A stretch of 64,000 nt of DNA from Aureispira sp. CCB-E (GCF_031326345.1 NZ_CP133671.1:2232001-2296000), one strand, 5' to 3'. Positions 18,195-30,694 are shown, numbered from the stretch's first letter. Notes: generated by a model not told the origin, from the letters alone. Program-made: numbers and translations.

Positions 18195-18220
18195 TTGAAA
18201 ATATCGTTTTCATCAATCAA
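18195..18220. promoter_or_regulatory. Operator-like repeat, katG-proximal copy
   Basis: This copy starts TTGAAAATATCGTTTTCATC and ends AATCAA. It is preceded by GA, so the outer arms read GATTGA and TCAATC. It is 25/26 identical to 17799-17824 in the same orientation and lies about 93 bp upstream of katG. Being the only sequence shared by both promoters, it is the best candidate for an OxyR binding site. Confidence 0.65.
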
Positions 18221-18258
18221 TAATAAAATGTATATTGGCGATCTCATAACTTCAATAG

Positions 18259-20541
<2,283 letters not shown>

Positions 20542-20581
20542 TCGCGAATGGGTTAGAATGACCATATGATAATAATTTTTT

Positions 20582-20610
20582 AGGCAGTCTGGCAACAGGC
20601 TGCCTTTTTT
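20582..20610 (+). terminator. katG intrinsic terminator
   Basis: AGGCAGtctggcaacaggCTGCCT followed by a run of six T. The stem uses GGCAG/CTGCC, with extra pairing inside. It is 40 bp after the katG stop. Confidence 0.8.
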
Positions 20611-20618
20611 GTTTAGGG

Positions 20619-20664
20619 GCTATTTATAAATTTGCTTTTTCTCCAAATTAGCAGAAAGCACTTT
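20619..20664 (-). repeat. 46-bp flanking direct repeat, left copy (CWC gene 3' end)
   Basis: This matches 43360-43405 at 45 of 46 positions and in the same orientation (mismatch G/C at 20651). On the minus strand it encodes the last residues KVLSANLEKKQIYK and stop of the CWC protein whose intact gene is at 43361-43555. No gene body is attached here. The open frame of the truncated Rhs-partner gene begins right at its right edge. Confidence 0.85.
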
Positions 20665-22399
20665 GTTGAATGACCAATATTATTGTGGGCAATTAGTATG
20701 GGAGGATGGCTCTACAGGAGGAGCAGTAGGTTATCACAAAATTTTATCGACAGGAAGTATTGATCCTGCTGTTTTTGACCCCAATCCAAGTACAAATAGT
20801 ACTGATAATACGGTACAATATGATTGTAAGGAAGTATGGGATTGTTGGAAAACTTGTGTTACCTCCATTTCTAGTATTTTATCGCTCAATCATCAAACAA
20901 TCGATCCATTCCAAGCAATAGAAGGCAATGACCCAAATGGAGGAGGAACAATGGAAGATGACTTTGAAACGAATATACCTTGGTTATTGTCGCTATTTTT
21001 AGGAGATGACCCATTTGGAGGTTTTCAAAATGATCCTAATATTACAGATATTACAGCTAGTGATCAGACTTTTGATAATATCCCTGCTTTATTTTTGGAG
21101 TGCACAGGATATAGAATTGCTCGAATAATTGATCCCAGAATTGTATACGATGGCAATTCGATTACGTTTGGGTATGTAACAACAGACCATCATGAGGATT
21201 ATGAGCAATACATCAATGGAACAGCGCCTGCTGGAAGTCCTATTAGTCCTCATTTAAATGGTTCGACTTACCCTACGATAAATTACAATACGTTAGATAT
21301 GCCTATGTATGGCTCTTATTTAAATACTGTACCTAGTTCCATTAACCAAACTAAAACACACAGCAGTGCAACTAGAACAAGTGAGATAGAAGAATACTTT
21401 TTATCTAGAAATTCAGATCCTTTAGACGAAAAAGAGTTTCCATTAACGTATAATCCAGTATTTGCATTTAAGTATTATGAATATTATAAAATGCCTGTGG
21501 GATATCAATCGTCAACTCAACTAGCATTCAGTAATTATAATACAACTAACGGAACCAATTTAACAATTGGCAGTGGGACGTTTAGCGTGCCTACTCATTA
21601 TATAAGCGTAGAACGTGAATTAAGTTATCCATATAATGGTGTTCAAGCTTCTAATCCGCCATTTTGCGACGAACCAAGAGTATTGTCTAGTTCAGGACAT
21701 GATCAATGGCCTTGTGGAGAACGTCATGAGTTTATGAAGCGGATTATTAGTAGTAAAGAACTAACAATTGACCCTAATAATTTTGACAATCCTAACGATT
21801 TATTTGATGGTAGTTCCCCAATTGTTTTAGCTAGTCCCTCTGCTTGTTCAATCGCAGTGCAGCCTTATTACACAGATGGATCATTAACAACTCCTACACC
21901 TCAAGATAATCCACTTGCTAGGAGTTGCCAAAATGCTTGTGAATCAAGACGAGTAGAATTTAAGGAAGCTATTATCAAAGCGCTGGAAACTCGTTGTTAT
22001 ACAATAGGAGGATGTTCTGATTGTCCTGGTCATATTTCTGCAAAAGATGTAGATAAACTAGTAGCTAATTTGGTCTTTGCTTGCCAAGAACAATGTTCCG
22101 TCCATACGGATATTACCAATCCACCTCCTTGTCAATTGACAAATGGTACCGTTATTCAAGCTTGTGATATTATTTATGGAACTCCTTGTCAAAAGTATTT
22201 AATAGAACAGGTAAAAAGCTGGCGACCTGTAGTTGATTTTCCTTCTTTATGTAATCCTAGCGATCCTTATCCAACAGGGCACTTGGAACAGGCCTATAAT
22301 GCTGCTGATGAAGAGGATTGTGACAACTCAGGAGATTTTAGCCAACAAGGTGGAACTACACCAGCTTCAAAAGTTAAAGTTATACAACAAGCACCCTAA
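20663..22399 (+). CDS. 5'-truncated cysteine-rich partner of the Rhs protein
   Basis: The frame gives 578 residues but has no signal peptide and begins in mid-domain (NDQYYCGQLVWEDGS) exactly where the 46-bp flanking repeat ends. The only possible starts are TTG codons inside that repeat tail. I read it as the C-terminal part of a larger protein. Cysteine pairs are frequent, for example CKEVWDCWKTC, CQNACESR, GGCSDCPGH and CQEQC. Such cysteine-rich proteins sit directly upstream of Rhs genes in other Bacteroidota, but their role is not known. The Rhs gene starts 40 bp downstream, so the two were probably an operon. After truncation this one may be a pseudogene. Confidence 0.7.
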   Translation: MLNDQYYCGQLVWEDGSTGGAVGYHKILSTGSIDPAVFDPNPSTNSTDNTVQYDCKEVWDCWKTCVTSISSILSLNHQTIDPFQAIEGNDPNGGGTMEDDFETNIPWLLSLFLGDDPFGGFQNDPNITDITASDQTFDNIPALFLECTGYRIARIIDPRIVYDGNSITFGYVTTDHHEDYEQYINGTAPAGSPISPHLNGSTYPTINYNTLDMPMYGSYLNTVPSSINQTKTHSSATRTSEIEEYFLSRNSDPLDEKEFPLTYNPVFAFKYYEYYKMPVGYQSSTQLAFSNYNTTNGTNLTIGSGTFSVPTHYISVERELSYPYNGVQASNPPFCDEPRVLSSSGHDQWPCGERHEFMKRIISSKELTIDPNNFDNPNDLFDGSSPIVLASPSACSIAVQPYYTDGSLTTPTPQDNPLARSCQNACESRRVEFKEAIIKALETRCYTIGGCSDCPGHISAKDVDKLVANLVFACQEQCSVHTDITNPPPCQLTNGTVIQACDIIYGTPCQKYLIEQVKSWRPVVDFPSLCNPSDPYPTGHLEQAYNAADEEDCDNSGDFSQQGGTTPASKVKVIQQAP

Positions 22400-22439
22400 T
22401 TATCCATAAACAAACCATTAAACCAAGAAGCTATTCGTT

Positions 22440-25400
22440 ATGAATTGTCTATATAAAATATTACCTGTGCTTTTTATAGGGCTATTGTTATTTTGTCCTT
22501 TATTGCTAACTGCACAAGCACCAACATATAATTTGAGTTGGTACAAAACATCTTGTAATACATCGGTAGGAACTCCTACAGAGGTTAGAATTGATATTAC
22601 TCCCTTTTCAGTAGGAACAAGCTACACCTGTGAGTTATATGCTAACCCCAATCCTCTAGGAGGTCAGAGTAGCAACCCTGCTTTAGGGGCAATATTAGAA
22701 ACGTATAATACGGCAACAAATGATGCGACAATTGATGCTTATTTTACAACTACTGCTTATCGTAACAGTTATTATATTAAGGTTTACCCAAGTACGAATC
22801 CTAGCTTATCTACTGTACAATATATAGATGTGCAAAGATTAGCTCCTTCAAGAGGATCTTATGTTGCTAATGTCTATTATAATGTGACAACAACACCGCA
22901 GTTTTGTAGCCCGTCAGCAGCTAATATGGATATCACTTTATCAACTAGTGGTACTACCGTAGGGCATTCTTTTTTGTGGTCATCACCTACTGGGGCTGTA
23001 ATTAATAGCCCTAATAGTCAAAATCCAACTGTTCCGATTTATATAAGTGGCAATTCTGGCCCAAAACATCAGTACCAAGTACAAATAATGGATGTTGCAG
23101 GTTGTGCTAAAATAATAAACAACATTGAATATACTCCCATCCAACCAAATAGTAATTGGAGTGTTAATGTAAAACCTTTTGGATTTTATGGTCAGGAATG
23201 TGCAGATATAGGGGCTGACATACCAGCTCTTTGGGGGAATTCTTCCTATGCATATCATTGGTATAATAATGATGGAAGTTTAAGGGAAGTGACAGTATGG
23301 TCTAAAATTGAATATTTAGAACCTGGCAATAATTTTCATGTAGAAATAAAAACAGGTAGTGGATGTTTAATTCAAACGTTGTATTTTCAGACGCCTGAGG
23401 CAATTAGTTGTTCTGTAGGGGCTATTACTGGAGACCCTTGTGTAGGAGGAAGTGCTTCGAATATAGTAATTGATGCATTGTTTGGTACAGCACCTTATAC
23501 TTATGAAGTAACGGGAGTAAGCCCCAATACTTGTCATACAATTATTAGCAATGCAAGTTCTTCTATAACAATTGGTTCAATGATTTGTGATGGTACAATT
23601 ACACCAGAAGTTCCAGTGGGGGCATATGAAGTTAAAATAACAGACAGCTTAGGCTGTGAATTTACCAAAATGATACAAGTAGGACAAAACATTAATGACC
23701 TAGAACTTGAAATTACTACAGTTGATGAAGTGTGCGATGGAAATGATGGTAGTTTTAGAATAGAGCCTAATGGCTTAATAGGGAATTTAGCCTTTAATAT
23801 CATCAGTTCTCCTCCTTCCAATAGCAATCCAGTGATTCAACTTAATAATAATATTTATGAAGTGAGTGGTCTTACAGCTGGATCCTATGTCGTGGAAATA
23901 TCTTTGGATGGAGGAATTGGTAATAATTATTGCACTAGAACAGAGGTAATAACGATCAATAATAAGGGAATCGCTCTAGTTGGAACACAAGTAAGCTCTG
24001 CGCAAGGTAGTGCAAATCTGGGGACAATTATGGTAAATGTTTCGGGAGCACCTTTAGGTGACATAGAGTTTCAGTGGAGTTCGCAGACCACCAACAATCC
24101 ATATGGCTCAACAAGCTTTGGTGGCTTAGGTTCTGATGGATTTAATGAATTATCCGAATTAGGTGCTGATACATACACGGTAACAATTACCTATGAAAAT
24201 TGTACTCTTGTAGAAACATTTGTTGTTCCTTATTGTGCTTTAGTGGCTACTGGGTTTTCCTCACCTGATCGTTGTCAATTAAGTGTAGGACAGGTAGGAG
24301 TTAGTGTTAAGAGTAATGGTACGCATATGGCACATTTAGCAAGTTATCAATGGGAACAAATTCTACCAAGCCAACGCCCTGTAGGAATAACAGATTCGGT
24401 GGTGAATAATGTACAAGCAGGTACTTATAGTGTAACTATAACGTATGGAGGTTGTAGCGTCGTGGAACAAGTTATTGTAGGGACTGGTGCTATCCCTATG
24501 ACTCCAAATGAGAAAGATGCCTATTGTGGAGGGAATAACGGGGAAGCTGATTTTTCTTTACATCAATTAGCTTGGAGATTAAGTTCATCTAGTATTGTAT
24601 GGACTGATGCTAATCATCAACCAATGCCTTCCGGTGTCGTAGTTACTAATAACGATCTTAATACAGGAGTAGATTTACAAACCACAGCAAAGAATTTACC
24701 TGTAGGTAGTTATCTTATACATATTGAGGTAACCAGTTTGGTAGGAAGGACTTGTTCTTATATTGTAAAAGTTAACATAAAAGCTAATAGTACGCCTCCT
24801 AGTTATACTATCACAACAAGTCCTGCTATATGCGGCTCAAATGGTATTGTATCTGTACAAGGTGCATCGTATCCTATAGGTTCATCCTCATCTATTCCTA
24901 CTTATACTTGGATGCCATTAGCTCCTTTACCTTCAGGGCTGTATGTTGGAGAAACAGTTAGCCCTCTTCCCGAAGGGGCATATCAACTTGATGCGACTTA
25001 TGGTTACTATTCTGCTTGTAATCATAGGGAAACGGTTACCTTGCCTAGTATAAACCCTACGCTTGTGGTAGAGCATGTTCAGAATGAAGGCTGCGGTGGA
25101 ACAGGAGAATTTAGAGTAAGGACTAATTTAGAAGCAACGCATCATACTTATAGCTATGTTGTAACAGATGTTAATACAAATTTAGTAGTAGCACAAAGTA
25201 GTAATGGTCTATTTTCTAATATGCTACCTGGGGAGTACACTGTAACCTTAAATACCAACAATGCTAATTGTCCTAACACTTCTGTATCTATCACAATAGA
25301 ACGCAGTGAATTGGTTGTTTTAAATCAACAAAATGCAACTTGTGGAACAGGAGGGAAACTAGAAGTAGATTTGCAAGATGAAAATGGGCAGACATTGGCG

Positions 25401-28400
25401 GCAAATAACAGTGATTTTGTTTGGTCAAATGGTGTTCAGAATAGGATTAATAATAACTTAACTCAAGGAACCTATACCGTTACAGCAACTCAAAGTAATG
25501 GTTTGCCTTGTGTAGCAACCTTTTTAGTTGTAAATACTCCTTTGACAATCACTAGCGAGGCAATAACACATGCTTGTACAGGTGTTAACGGGAGTATTAC
25601 CTTAACTACAAATGATATAGGTACAGTAAATTATACGTGGTCAAACGGTTCTAGTGGAAATAGTATTAGTGGGCTAAGTCCTGGAGAATACGAAGTAACC
25701 ATAACGGGAACCAATAATAATGATGGTACCTGTGTCTTATATAAGTCTTACACAATTTATAGTGGCTTTGATTTGACTACAAATGCAGAAGATGTTTTAT
25801 GTAATGGAGATAATAATGGTAAGGTTCAGGCATTCGTATCTAATACTAATGCACCAATTATAAGCTATGTTTGGTCTAATAATGTATATAGTCCTAGTCA
25901 GAATAATGTATCGGGAGGGACTTATATAGTTACAGTTACAGATGCCAATAGCTGTACAAGTACATCAAGTGCAACAGTGAATGAACCAAATGTCCTAACT
26001 ATAAATAGTTTTCAACCTTATAGTGGAACAGACCCACAAATAGCTTGTGGAGGAGAAGTTCAAGTTAGTGGAGGAACAGGACCTTATGTGGTTGGATGGC
26101 AATTATTGCAAGTAGAGCAACAAGATGATGGTGCTGGAAACTTGGTAGATGTTGTGATTGGTAGTATTGAAGTTGCCCATACACAAGTAGCACAAGCTGG
26201 GGTAAACTATACTGAAAATAAGTTGGCTCCAGGGATTTATTCTATTGTTGTAACAGATAAGAATAATTGTCAAGTGACTAGCAGTAGCACAATTGAAATC
26301 ACTCCACAAAGCACAACACTACCTACTATGTATTTTAGATGGGAAAAACAAGGTAGTAACGGAGTAAATATCATTACTGACAATACACCAGATGAAACTG
26401 AAATAAAAGCAAAGGTTATTGCAGATAATATGGAAACGCAAATCAAAGCTGCTGTAGATCAGTTTTCGGATGCGCTAAATGAGAATAGGTGTGATAAAGT
26501 AGATGACATTGCAGATAAAACACAATTAAGTTATGATTTAAAATATCATCATTATACTTTATATTACTATAATCGCAGAGGAGAGCTAACAAGGACTGTA
26601 CCACCAGCAGGAGTAGATTTTCTAACAGGAACAGAGATAACTGAGCATAAAGAATATAGAAATAATCAAACTCAAACAGTACCAAGTAAAGCCCTTCCTA
26701 ATCATACTTTGGTTACAACTTACGCTTATGATGCAGCAGGAAGAAGTATAGAATCGACCTCACCTGATGCAGGTCTTGTAAAACAAGCTTTTCGTTCAGA
26801 CGGTTTGGTTCGTTTTTCTCAAGATGCTCGTCAAGAAGCATTTGTCCCAGAGCGAATGACGTATATTAAATACGATCGTTTAAATAGAGTTATTGAACAA
26901 GGAGAAATGGAAGTGCCCAATGGTTCTTATGCAGCTTACATTACAGGACAAGGACAAACAGATAGGAATACCCTTGATTTTCCTCAAGATATTCCAACCA
27001 TTAATAAAACAGAATGGGTTAAAACACATTATAGTGACAAACATATTTTAGCCACTTCTCCAAATATTGTATATGCCACTTATCATGGTATAGGAGTACA
27101 AGAGCAGCGTTACTTAAGAAATAGGGTAAGTTACACAGAAGCTTGGAATGGTGGTAGTAATGAGGATGCTATTACAACCACAACATATAGCTATGATCCA
27201 CATGGTAATGTCGAATGGATTAGAACCTATATTCCTGGTTTAGGAGATAACTATATTCGCATGGAATACGATCTAATTTCTAGAAATGTCAATAAAGTTT
27301 GTTATAATGAACTAGCAATTGATCGTTTTTATCATCGTTATGAATATGATGAACAAAACCGTATTATCAATGTAGAAACCTCTAAAGATGATATTGTATG
27401 GGATAGTGATGCCAGATATGCTTATTATGAACATGGTTCACTAAAACGTAAAGAAATTGGAGATGATAAAATTCAAGGAATTGATTACACTTATACCATA
27501 CATGGCTGGTTGAAAGCTATCAATCATCCTTATTTGGACAAGTATGAAAATGGAAATACTAATACTACTAAAAATCAGCTAAATGACCCTGGTCAAGACG
27601 GCTATTCTAGTAGCATCAATAATGACGTACAAAAAGATGTATGGGGTTTTTCTTTAGGATATTATCAAGGAGATTATACTCGTCAAAGTAACAATGGCGC
27701 TGGCGGTTACAATAGTATCAACGAAGCAATTAGCTATAACAGCCAAGAGCTATATAATGGTAACATCACTTATTGGTCAAATGGAACAACAGAGAGTAGC
27801 TCAATTCTTAATGATCAAGAAAAGCTCACACAACGTAGCTTTAGTTACGATAATTTAAATAGAATATTGGGTAGTGAACTAAGTATTGTTAATCTCGGTA
27901 ATACACCAACATTTGGTATTGCTAATAACCAATTTAAAACGGCTTACACTTATGATGCCAATGGTAATATAGAAACCCTGAAACGATATGATGGAACAAA
28001 TGGAGGGCAATTAATAGATGATATTAGCTATCAATACAATTTGAATGGAGCAGGGCAATTAGAAAATAACCAACTTACTGCGATACAAGATGCTGTTGGA
28101 AGTACTGCAAACTTAGGCGATATCGATGATCAAACTTATATCTATGATGCTAGAGGTTCAATTATTCAAATTGTAGAACCCAATAATTCTAATAATAGAA
28201 CTACAGATATTACGTGGCTCAATACAGGTAAAGTAAAAACTGTTTCTATAAAAGAGCAAATAGGGGGGACAATGACTGAAATAAGTCATTTAGAGTATTT
28301 ATATGATGCCACAGGAAATAGAGTGGCTAAAATATGGAAAGAAGTTATTGATAATCCTACTACATGGAAAAATACTTATTATGTTTGTGATGCGAGTGGT

Positions 28401-29840
28401 AATAAAATGAGTATTTATAATCGAGGATACGAATTTACAGCAAGCAGTAGATTAAATCCTTATAGAACATTTTATAGCATACAAGAGCAACTTTTATACG
28501 GTTCTGATCGTATAGGTAGTATAAATAACAATACAAGATTGTTTACTAATAATTATACAGATTTATCAACAGCTGAATCTTATGCAGGATGGGATGTGAA
28601 TACGAAGCTTAGTACTACAAATTCAACATTTGATTTTGGAGAACGTGCCTTAGGTATAAAAGCGTACGATCTCACAGACCACCTTGGTAATGTAACCGTC
28701 CAACTCTCGGATAAAAAAGCGGGTACAATCGCCTCTAACGATATCAAAGCTAATGTGCTGAGTTATCAGCAATATTATCCGTTTGGGTGGAATATGCCTG
28801 GGCGTAATAAGAATCTTGATAAGAGTCGATTCGCATTTAACGGAATGGAAAGGAACAGTGAAATTGATGGTGGTAATTATGACTTTGGTGCTAGGTTTTA
28901 TGGGGCTAGAGTAGGGAGGTGGTTTAGTGTTGATCCTCTATTAGATAAATATCCCAACCTTTCTCCATATAACTTTGCTGGTAATATGCCCATAGACGCT
29001 ATAGATCCTGATGGTAAAAAAATAAAAATTGTGGGTGGCGCAAAATACAGAAGATGGGTTATGTCCACTATTAGAGATTTAGCAAAAAATTCTAGAACAG
29101 GGCGAAGATTATTAAGAAAAGTAATAAATAGTAAAGACGTTATCATTATACATCAAAATGCCGATCAAGATATTGGTTTACGCTATAAAGTTAATGCAGA
29201 AGCAGATGGTAGTAAAATAGCTAGATTAACATTTAATACTGACGCTGGGGAAGAGTTAGATGCATCTAATGGAAGAGGTGACAAGCCACTAAAAGGTCGA
29301 CCTTCAATAACATTGGGGCATGAGTTGCAACATTTTGTTGACTATATAGATGGTCAAAAAGATAAAAAAGGTCATTTTATTAATCCTTCTGATCCTGTAA
29401 TAGAAATTGATTACGGGGATGATTATGGAATCGAAAAAGCAACTAATTCTATTGATGCAGATGAATTATCAGCTGTAGATACTGAAAATAAAATTCGTGC
29501 AGAAATGGGGTATGAATTACGTACACATTATGGAGGAGCAAATGTTTTTAATAAAGAGGTTTCATCAAAAGAGCAAACTTTTAAAGACGATGGTGTTGTT
29601 GTTAAAGGAAAAGGACTAATAGATAAGCAAAAACCAACAGATTATTCAGAATATGCAAGAAACAATAAGACTCTAAAACATGATAAAACTTATCCATCAA
29701 GGTCTGAATTAAATGCATATTTTCAGCATAATTACAAAAAAACAACTAGTGCAACAATTGAACGAGGTGGTTTTGGAGGTGATGTAAAGAGTGAGGGAGA
29801 AGGAAAAGGAACTACAACTCTTGAAGGATATAACAAATAA
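22440..29840 (+). CDS. Secreted Rhs polymorphic toxin with HExxH metallopeptidase tip
   Basis: A 2,466-residue protein. It has a signal peptide (FIGLLLFCPLLLTAQA) and a long region of Ig/SprB-like repeats (to about residue 1290, for example NNVSGGTYIVTVTDANSC). Rhs YD-repeats follow (about 1420-2060). The Rhs core is at about 2080-2192 (DHLGNVTVQ, YYPFGWNMPGR, RFYGARVGRWFSVDPL, IDPDGKK). The tip, residues 2193-2466, carries HELQH at 2294-2298 and a later DELSAVDTENKIRAEMGYELR. This resembles M91/NleD-type zinc peptidases. Rhs proteins form a shell around a variable C-terminal toxin. It is the only full-length Rhs in the window, so presumably the expressed one. Immunity follows 6 bp downstream. 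Confidence 0.9.
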   Translation: MNCLYKILPVLFIGLLLFCPLLLTAQAPTYNLSWYKTSCNTSVGTPTEVRIDITPFSVGTSYTCELYANPNPLGGQSSNPALGAILETYNTATNDATIDAYFTTTAYRNSYYIKVYPSTNPSLSTVQYIDVQRLAPSRGSYVANVYYNVTTTPQFCSPSAANMDITLSTSGTTVGHSFLWSSPTGAVINSPNSQNPTVPIYISGNSGPKHQYQVQIMDVAGCAKIINNIEYTPIQPNSNWSVNVKPFGFYGQECADIGADIPALWGNSSYAYHWYNNDGSLREVTVWSKIEYLEPGNNFHVEIKTGSGCLIQTLYFQTPEAISCSVGAITGDPCVGGSASNIVIDALFGTAPYTYEVTGVSPNTCHTIISNASSSITIGSMICDGTITPEVPVGAYEVKITDSLGCEFTKMIQVGQNINDLELEITTVDEVCDGNDGSFRIEPNGLIGNLAFNIISSPPSNSNPVIQLNNNIYEVSGLTAGSYVVEISLDGGIGNNYCTRTEVITINNKGIALVGTQVSSAQGSANLGTIMVNVSGAPLGDIEFQWSSQTTNNPYGSTSFGGLGSDGFNELSELGADTYTVTITYENCTLVETFVVPYCALVATGFSSPDRCQLSVGQVGVSVKSNGTHMAHLASYQWEQILPSQRPVGITDSVVNNVQAGTYSVTITYGGCSVVEQVIVGTGAIPMTPNEKDAYCGGNNGEADFSLHQLAWRLSSSSIVWTDANHQPMPSGVVVTNNDLNTGVDLQTTAKNLPVGSYLIHIEVTSLVGRTCSYIVKVNIKANSTPPSYTITTSPAICGSNGIVSVQGASYPIGSSSSIPTYTWMPLAPLPSGLYVGETVSPLPEGAYQLDATYGYYSACNHRETVTLPSINPTLVVEHVQNEGCGGTGEFRVRTNLEATHHTYSYVVTDVNTNLVVAQSSNGLFSNMLPGEYTVTLNTNNANCPNTSVSITIERSELVVLNQQNATCGTGGKLEVDLQDENGQTLAANNSDFVWSNGVQNRINNNLTQGTYTVTATQSNGLPCVATFLVVNTPLTITSEAITHACTGVNGSITLTTNDIGTVNYTWSNGSSGNSISGLSPGEYEVTITGTNNNDGTCVLYKSYTIYSGFDLTTNAEDVLCNGDNNGKVQAFVSNTNAPIISYVWSNNVYSPSQNNVSGGTYIVTVTDANSCTSTSSATVNEPNVLTINSFQPYSGTDPQIACGGEVQVSGGTGPYVVGWQLLQVEQQDDGAGNLVDVVIGSIEVAHTQVAQAGVNYTENKLAPGIYSIVVTDKNNCQVTSSSTIEITPQSTTLPTMYFRWEKQGSNGVNIITDNTPDETEIKAKVIADNMETQIKAAVDQFSDALNENRCDKVDDIADKTQLSYDLKYHHYTLYYYNRRGELTRTVPPAGVDFLTGTEITEHKEYRNNQTQTVPSKALPNHTLVTTYAYDAAGRSIESTSPDAGLVKQAFRSDGLVRFSQDARQEAFVPERMTYIKYDRLNRVIEQGEMEVPNGSYAAYITGQGQTDRNTLDFPQDIPTINKTEWVKTHYSDKHILATSPNIVYATYHGIGVQEQRYLRNRVSYTEAWNGGSNEDAITTTTYSYDPHGNVEWIRTYIPGLGDNYIRMEYDLISRNVNKVCYNELAIDRFYHRYEYDEQNRIINVETSKDDIVWDSDARYAYYEHGSLKRKEIGDDKIQGIDYTYTIHGWLKAINHPYLDKYENGNTNTTKNQLNDPGQDGYSSSINNDVQKDVWGFSLGYYQGDYTRQSNNGAGGYNSINEAISYNSQELYNGNITYWSNGTTESSSILNDQEKLTQRSFSYDNLNRILGSELSIVNLGNTPTFGIANNQFKTAYTYDANGNIETLKRYDGTNGGQLIDDISYQYNLNGAGQLENNQLTAIQDAVGSTANLGDIDDQTYIYDARGSIIQIVEPNNSNNRTTDITWLNTGKVKTVSIKEQIGGTMTEISHLEYLYDATGNRVAKIWKEVIDNPTTWKNTYYVCDASGNKMSIYNRGYEFTASSRLNPYRTFYSIQEQLLYGSDRIGSINNNTRLFTNNYTDLSTAESYAGWDVNTKLSTTNSTFDFGERALGIKAYDLTDHLGNVTVQLSDKKAGTIASNDIKANVLSYQQYYPFGWNMPGRNKNLDKSRFAFNGMERNSEIDGGNYDFGARFYGARVGRWFSVDPLLDKYPNLSPYNFAGNMPIDAIDPDGKKIKIVGGAKYRRWVMSTIRDLAKNSRTGRRLLRKVINSKDVIIIHQNADQDIGLRYKVNAEADGSKIARLTFNTDAGEELDASNGRGDKPLKGRPSITLGHELQHFVDYIDGQKDKKGHFINPSDPVIEIDYGDDYGIEKATNSIDADELSAVDTENKIRAEMGYELRTHYGGANVFNKEVSSKEQTFKDDGVVVKGKGLIDKQKPTDYSEYARNNKTLKHDKTYPSRSELNAYFQHNYKKTTSATIERGGFGGDVKSEGEGKGTTTLEGYNK

Positions 29841-29846
29841 TTTAAC

Positions 29847-30392
29847 ATGTTTAAAGTTCAAATAATTTACATTGTTTTAATATGTCTAGCTATTTTAGGA
29901 TGTAATGGAATTGACAATTTCAAAGAAACAATAGATGTAGAAGATTGGCATCTAGAAACCAAATCATTTTTAGAAAAAAATTGTGCCTGTGATTTAAAAA
30001 TAAAAGCACTTTTTATAGATAAAGTAATTGAATTAGGTATAAGAGATTCATTGATGAAAAATGTCTTAGTAAGACAAATGTTAATGGAAGACAATCAAAT
30101 TCATATTTTGGAAAAGTCTAATATAGGTAGAAATTTATACACAGGATATTTTTGGTCGAAAAAAAATAATTTGCATTATATGCATTTTAGTTTGGACTCT
30201 TTAAAATTAAAAATTACAAGTAGAGATGAAAATCCTAATGAGCTATTCTCATTGTCAAAAGGGTGTACTATTAATGAAAATGCTTGTGATTTTTTTCAAG
30301 CAGCAACAATCTATTCAAAAGTTAAATTAATAGATAACACTAGTATTCTATATGATATTAGAAAAATATCTCAACAAGGATGGAAACCTTAG
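29847..30392 (+). CDS. Putative immunity lipoprotein for the metallopeptidase tip
   Basis: A 181-residue protein with a lipoprotein signal (YIVLICLAILGC, lipobox Cys near residue 19). It starts 6 bp after the Rhs stop, as expected for a cognate immunity gene. No family is recognised. The membrane anchor implies protection in the periplasm. The stop lies 4 bp before R element 1, so unlike some other immunity genes here it does not read into R. Confidence 0.7.
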   Translation: MFKVQIIYIVLICLAILGCNGIDNFKETIDVEDWHLETKSFLEKNCACDLKIKALFIDKVIELGIRDSLMKNVLVRQMLMEDNQIHILEKSNIGRNLYTGYFWSKKNNLHYMHFSLDSLKLKITSRDENPNELFSLSKGCTINENACDFFQAATIYSKVKLIDNTSILYDIRKISQQGWKP

Positions 30393-30395
30393 AAA

Positions 30396-30607
30396 CAAGG
30401 TATTCCACCGAGAGAGTAGCGATCTAGTATTGCGCCATTCCCAAGTACTTGGGAACAGTCATTAGTCATTTCTTCTGTCACAGTACTAGGCTTACATATT
30501 CGGTGTCATGGCGGTTCTCATGCTTATAGCCTCAGCACAGCCTATGTTACAAGCACTACACCGCCCTAGAGTGTGTACCTTGTAGGAGCTGTCAGGCTGC
30601 GTATTTT
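30396..30607 (+). repeat. R element 1
   Basis: This is the first of seven copies of a structured intergenic element. It opens CAAGGTATTCCACCGAGAGA, then tagcgatctagtattgcgcc, and ends GTAGGAGCTGTCAGGCTGCG. Where most copies have a GTAGCT/AGCTAC hairpin, this copy has TTCCCAAgtacTTGGGAA at the same place, which keeps a stem with a different sequence. GGCGG and CCGCC flanks are also present. Confidence 0.8.
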
Positions 30608-30694
30608 AGGCTTTATCCTTTGTGCTACTAGCACAAGCCCACGCAGTTCCCTACGGTCATTCAATTGAAATAAGAAAAGTGGTAAATACTTGCA

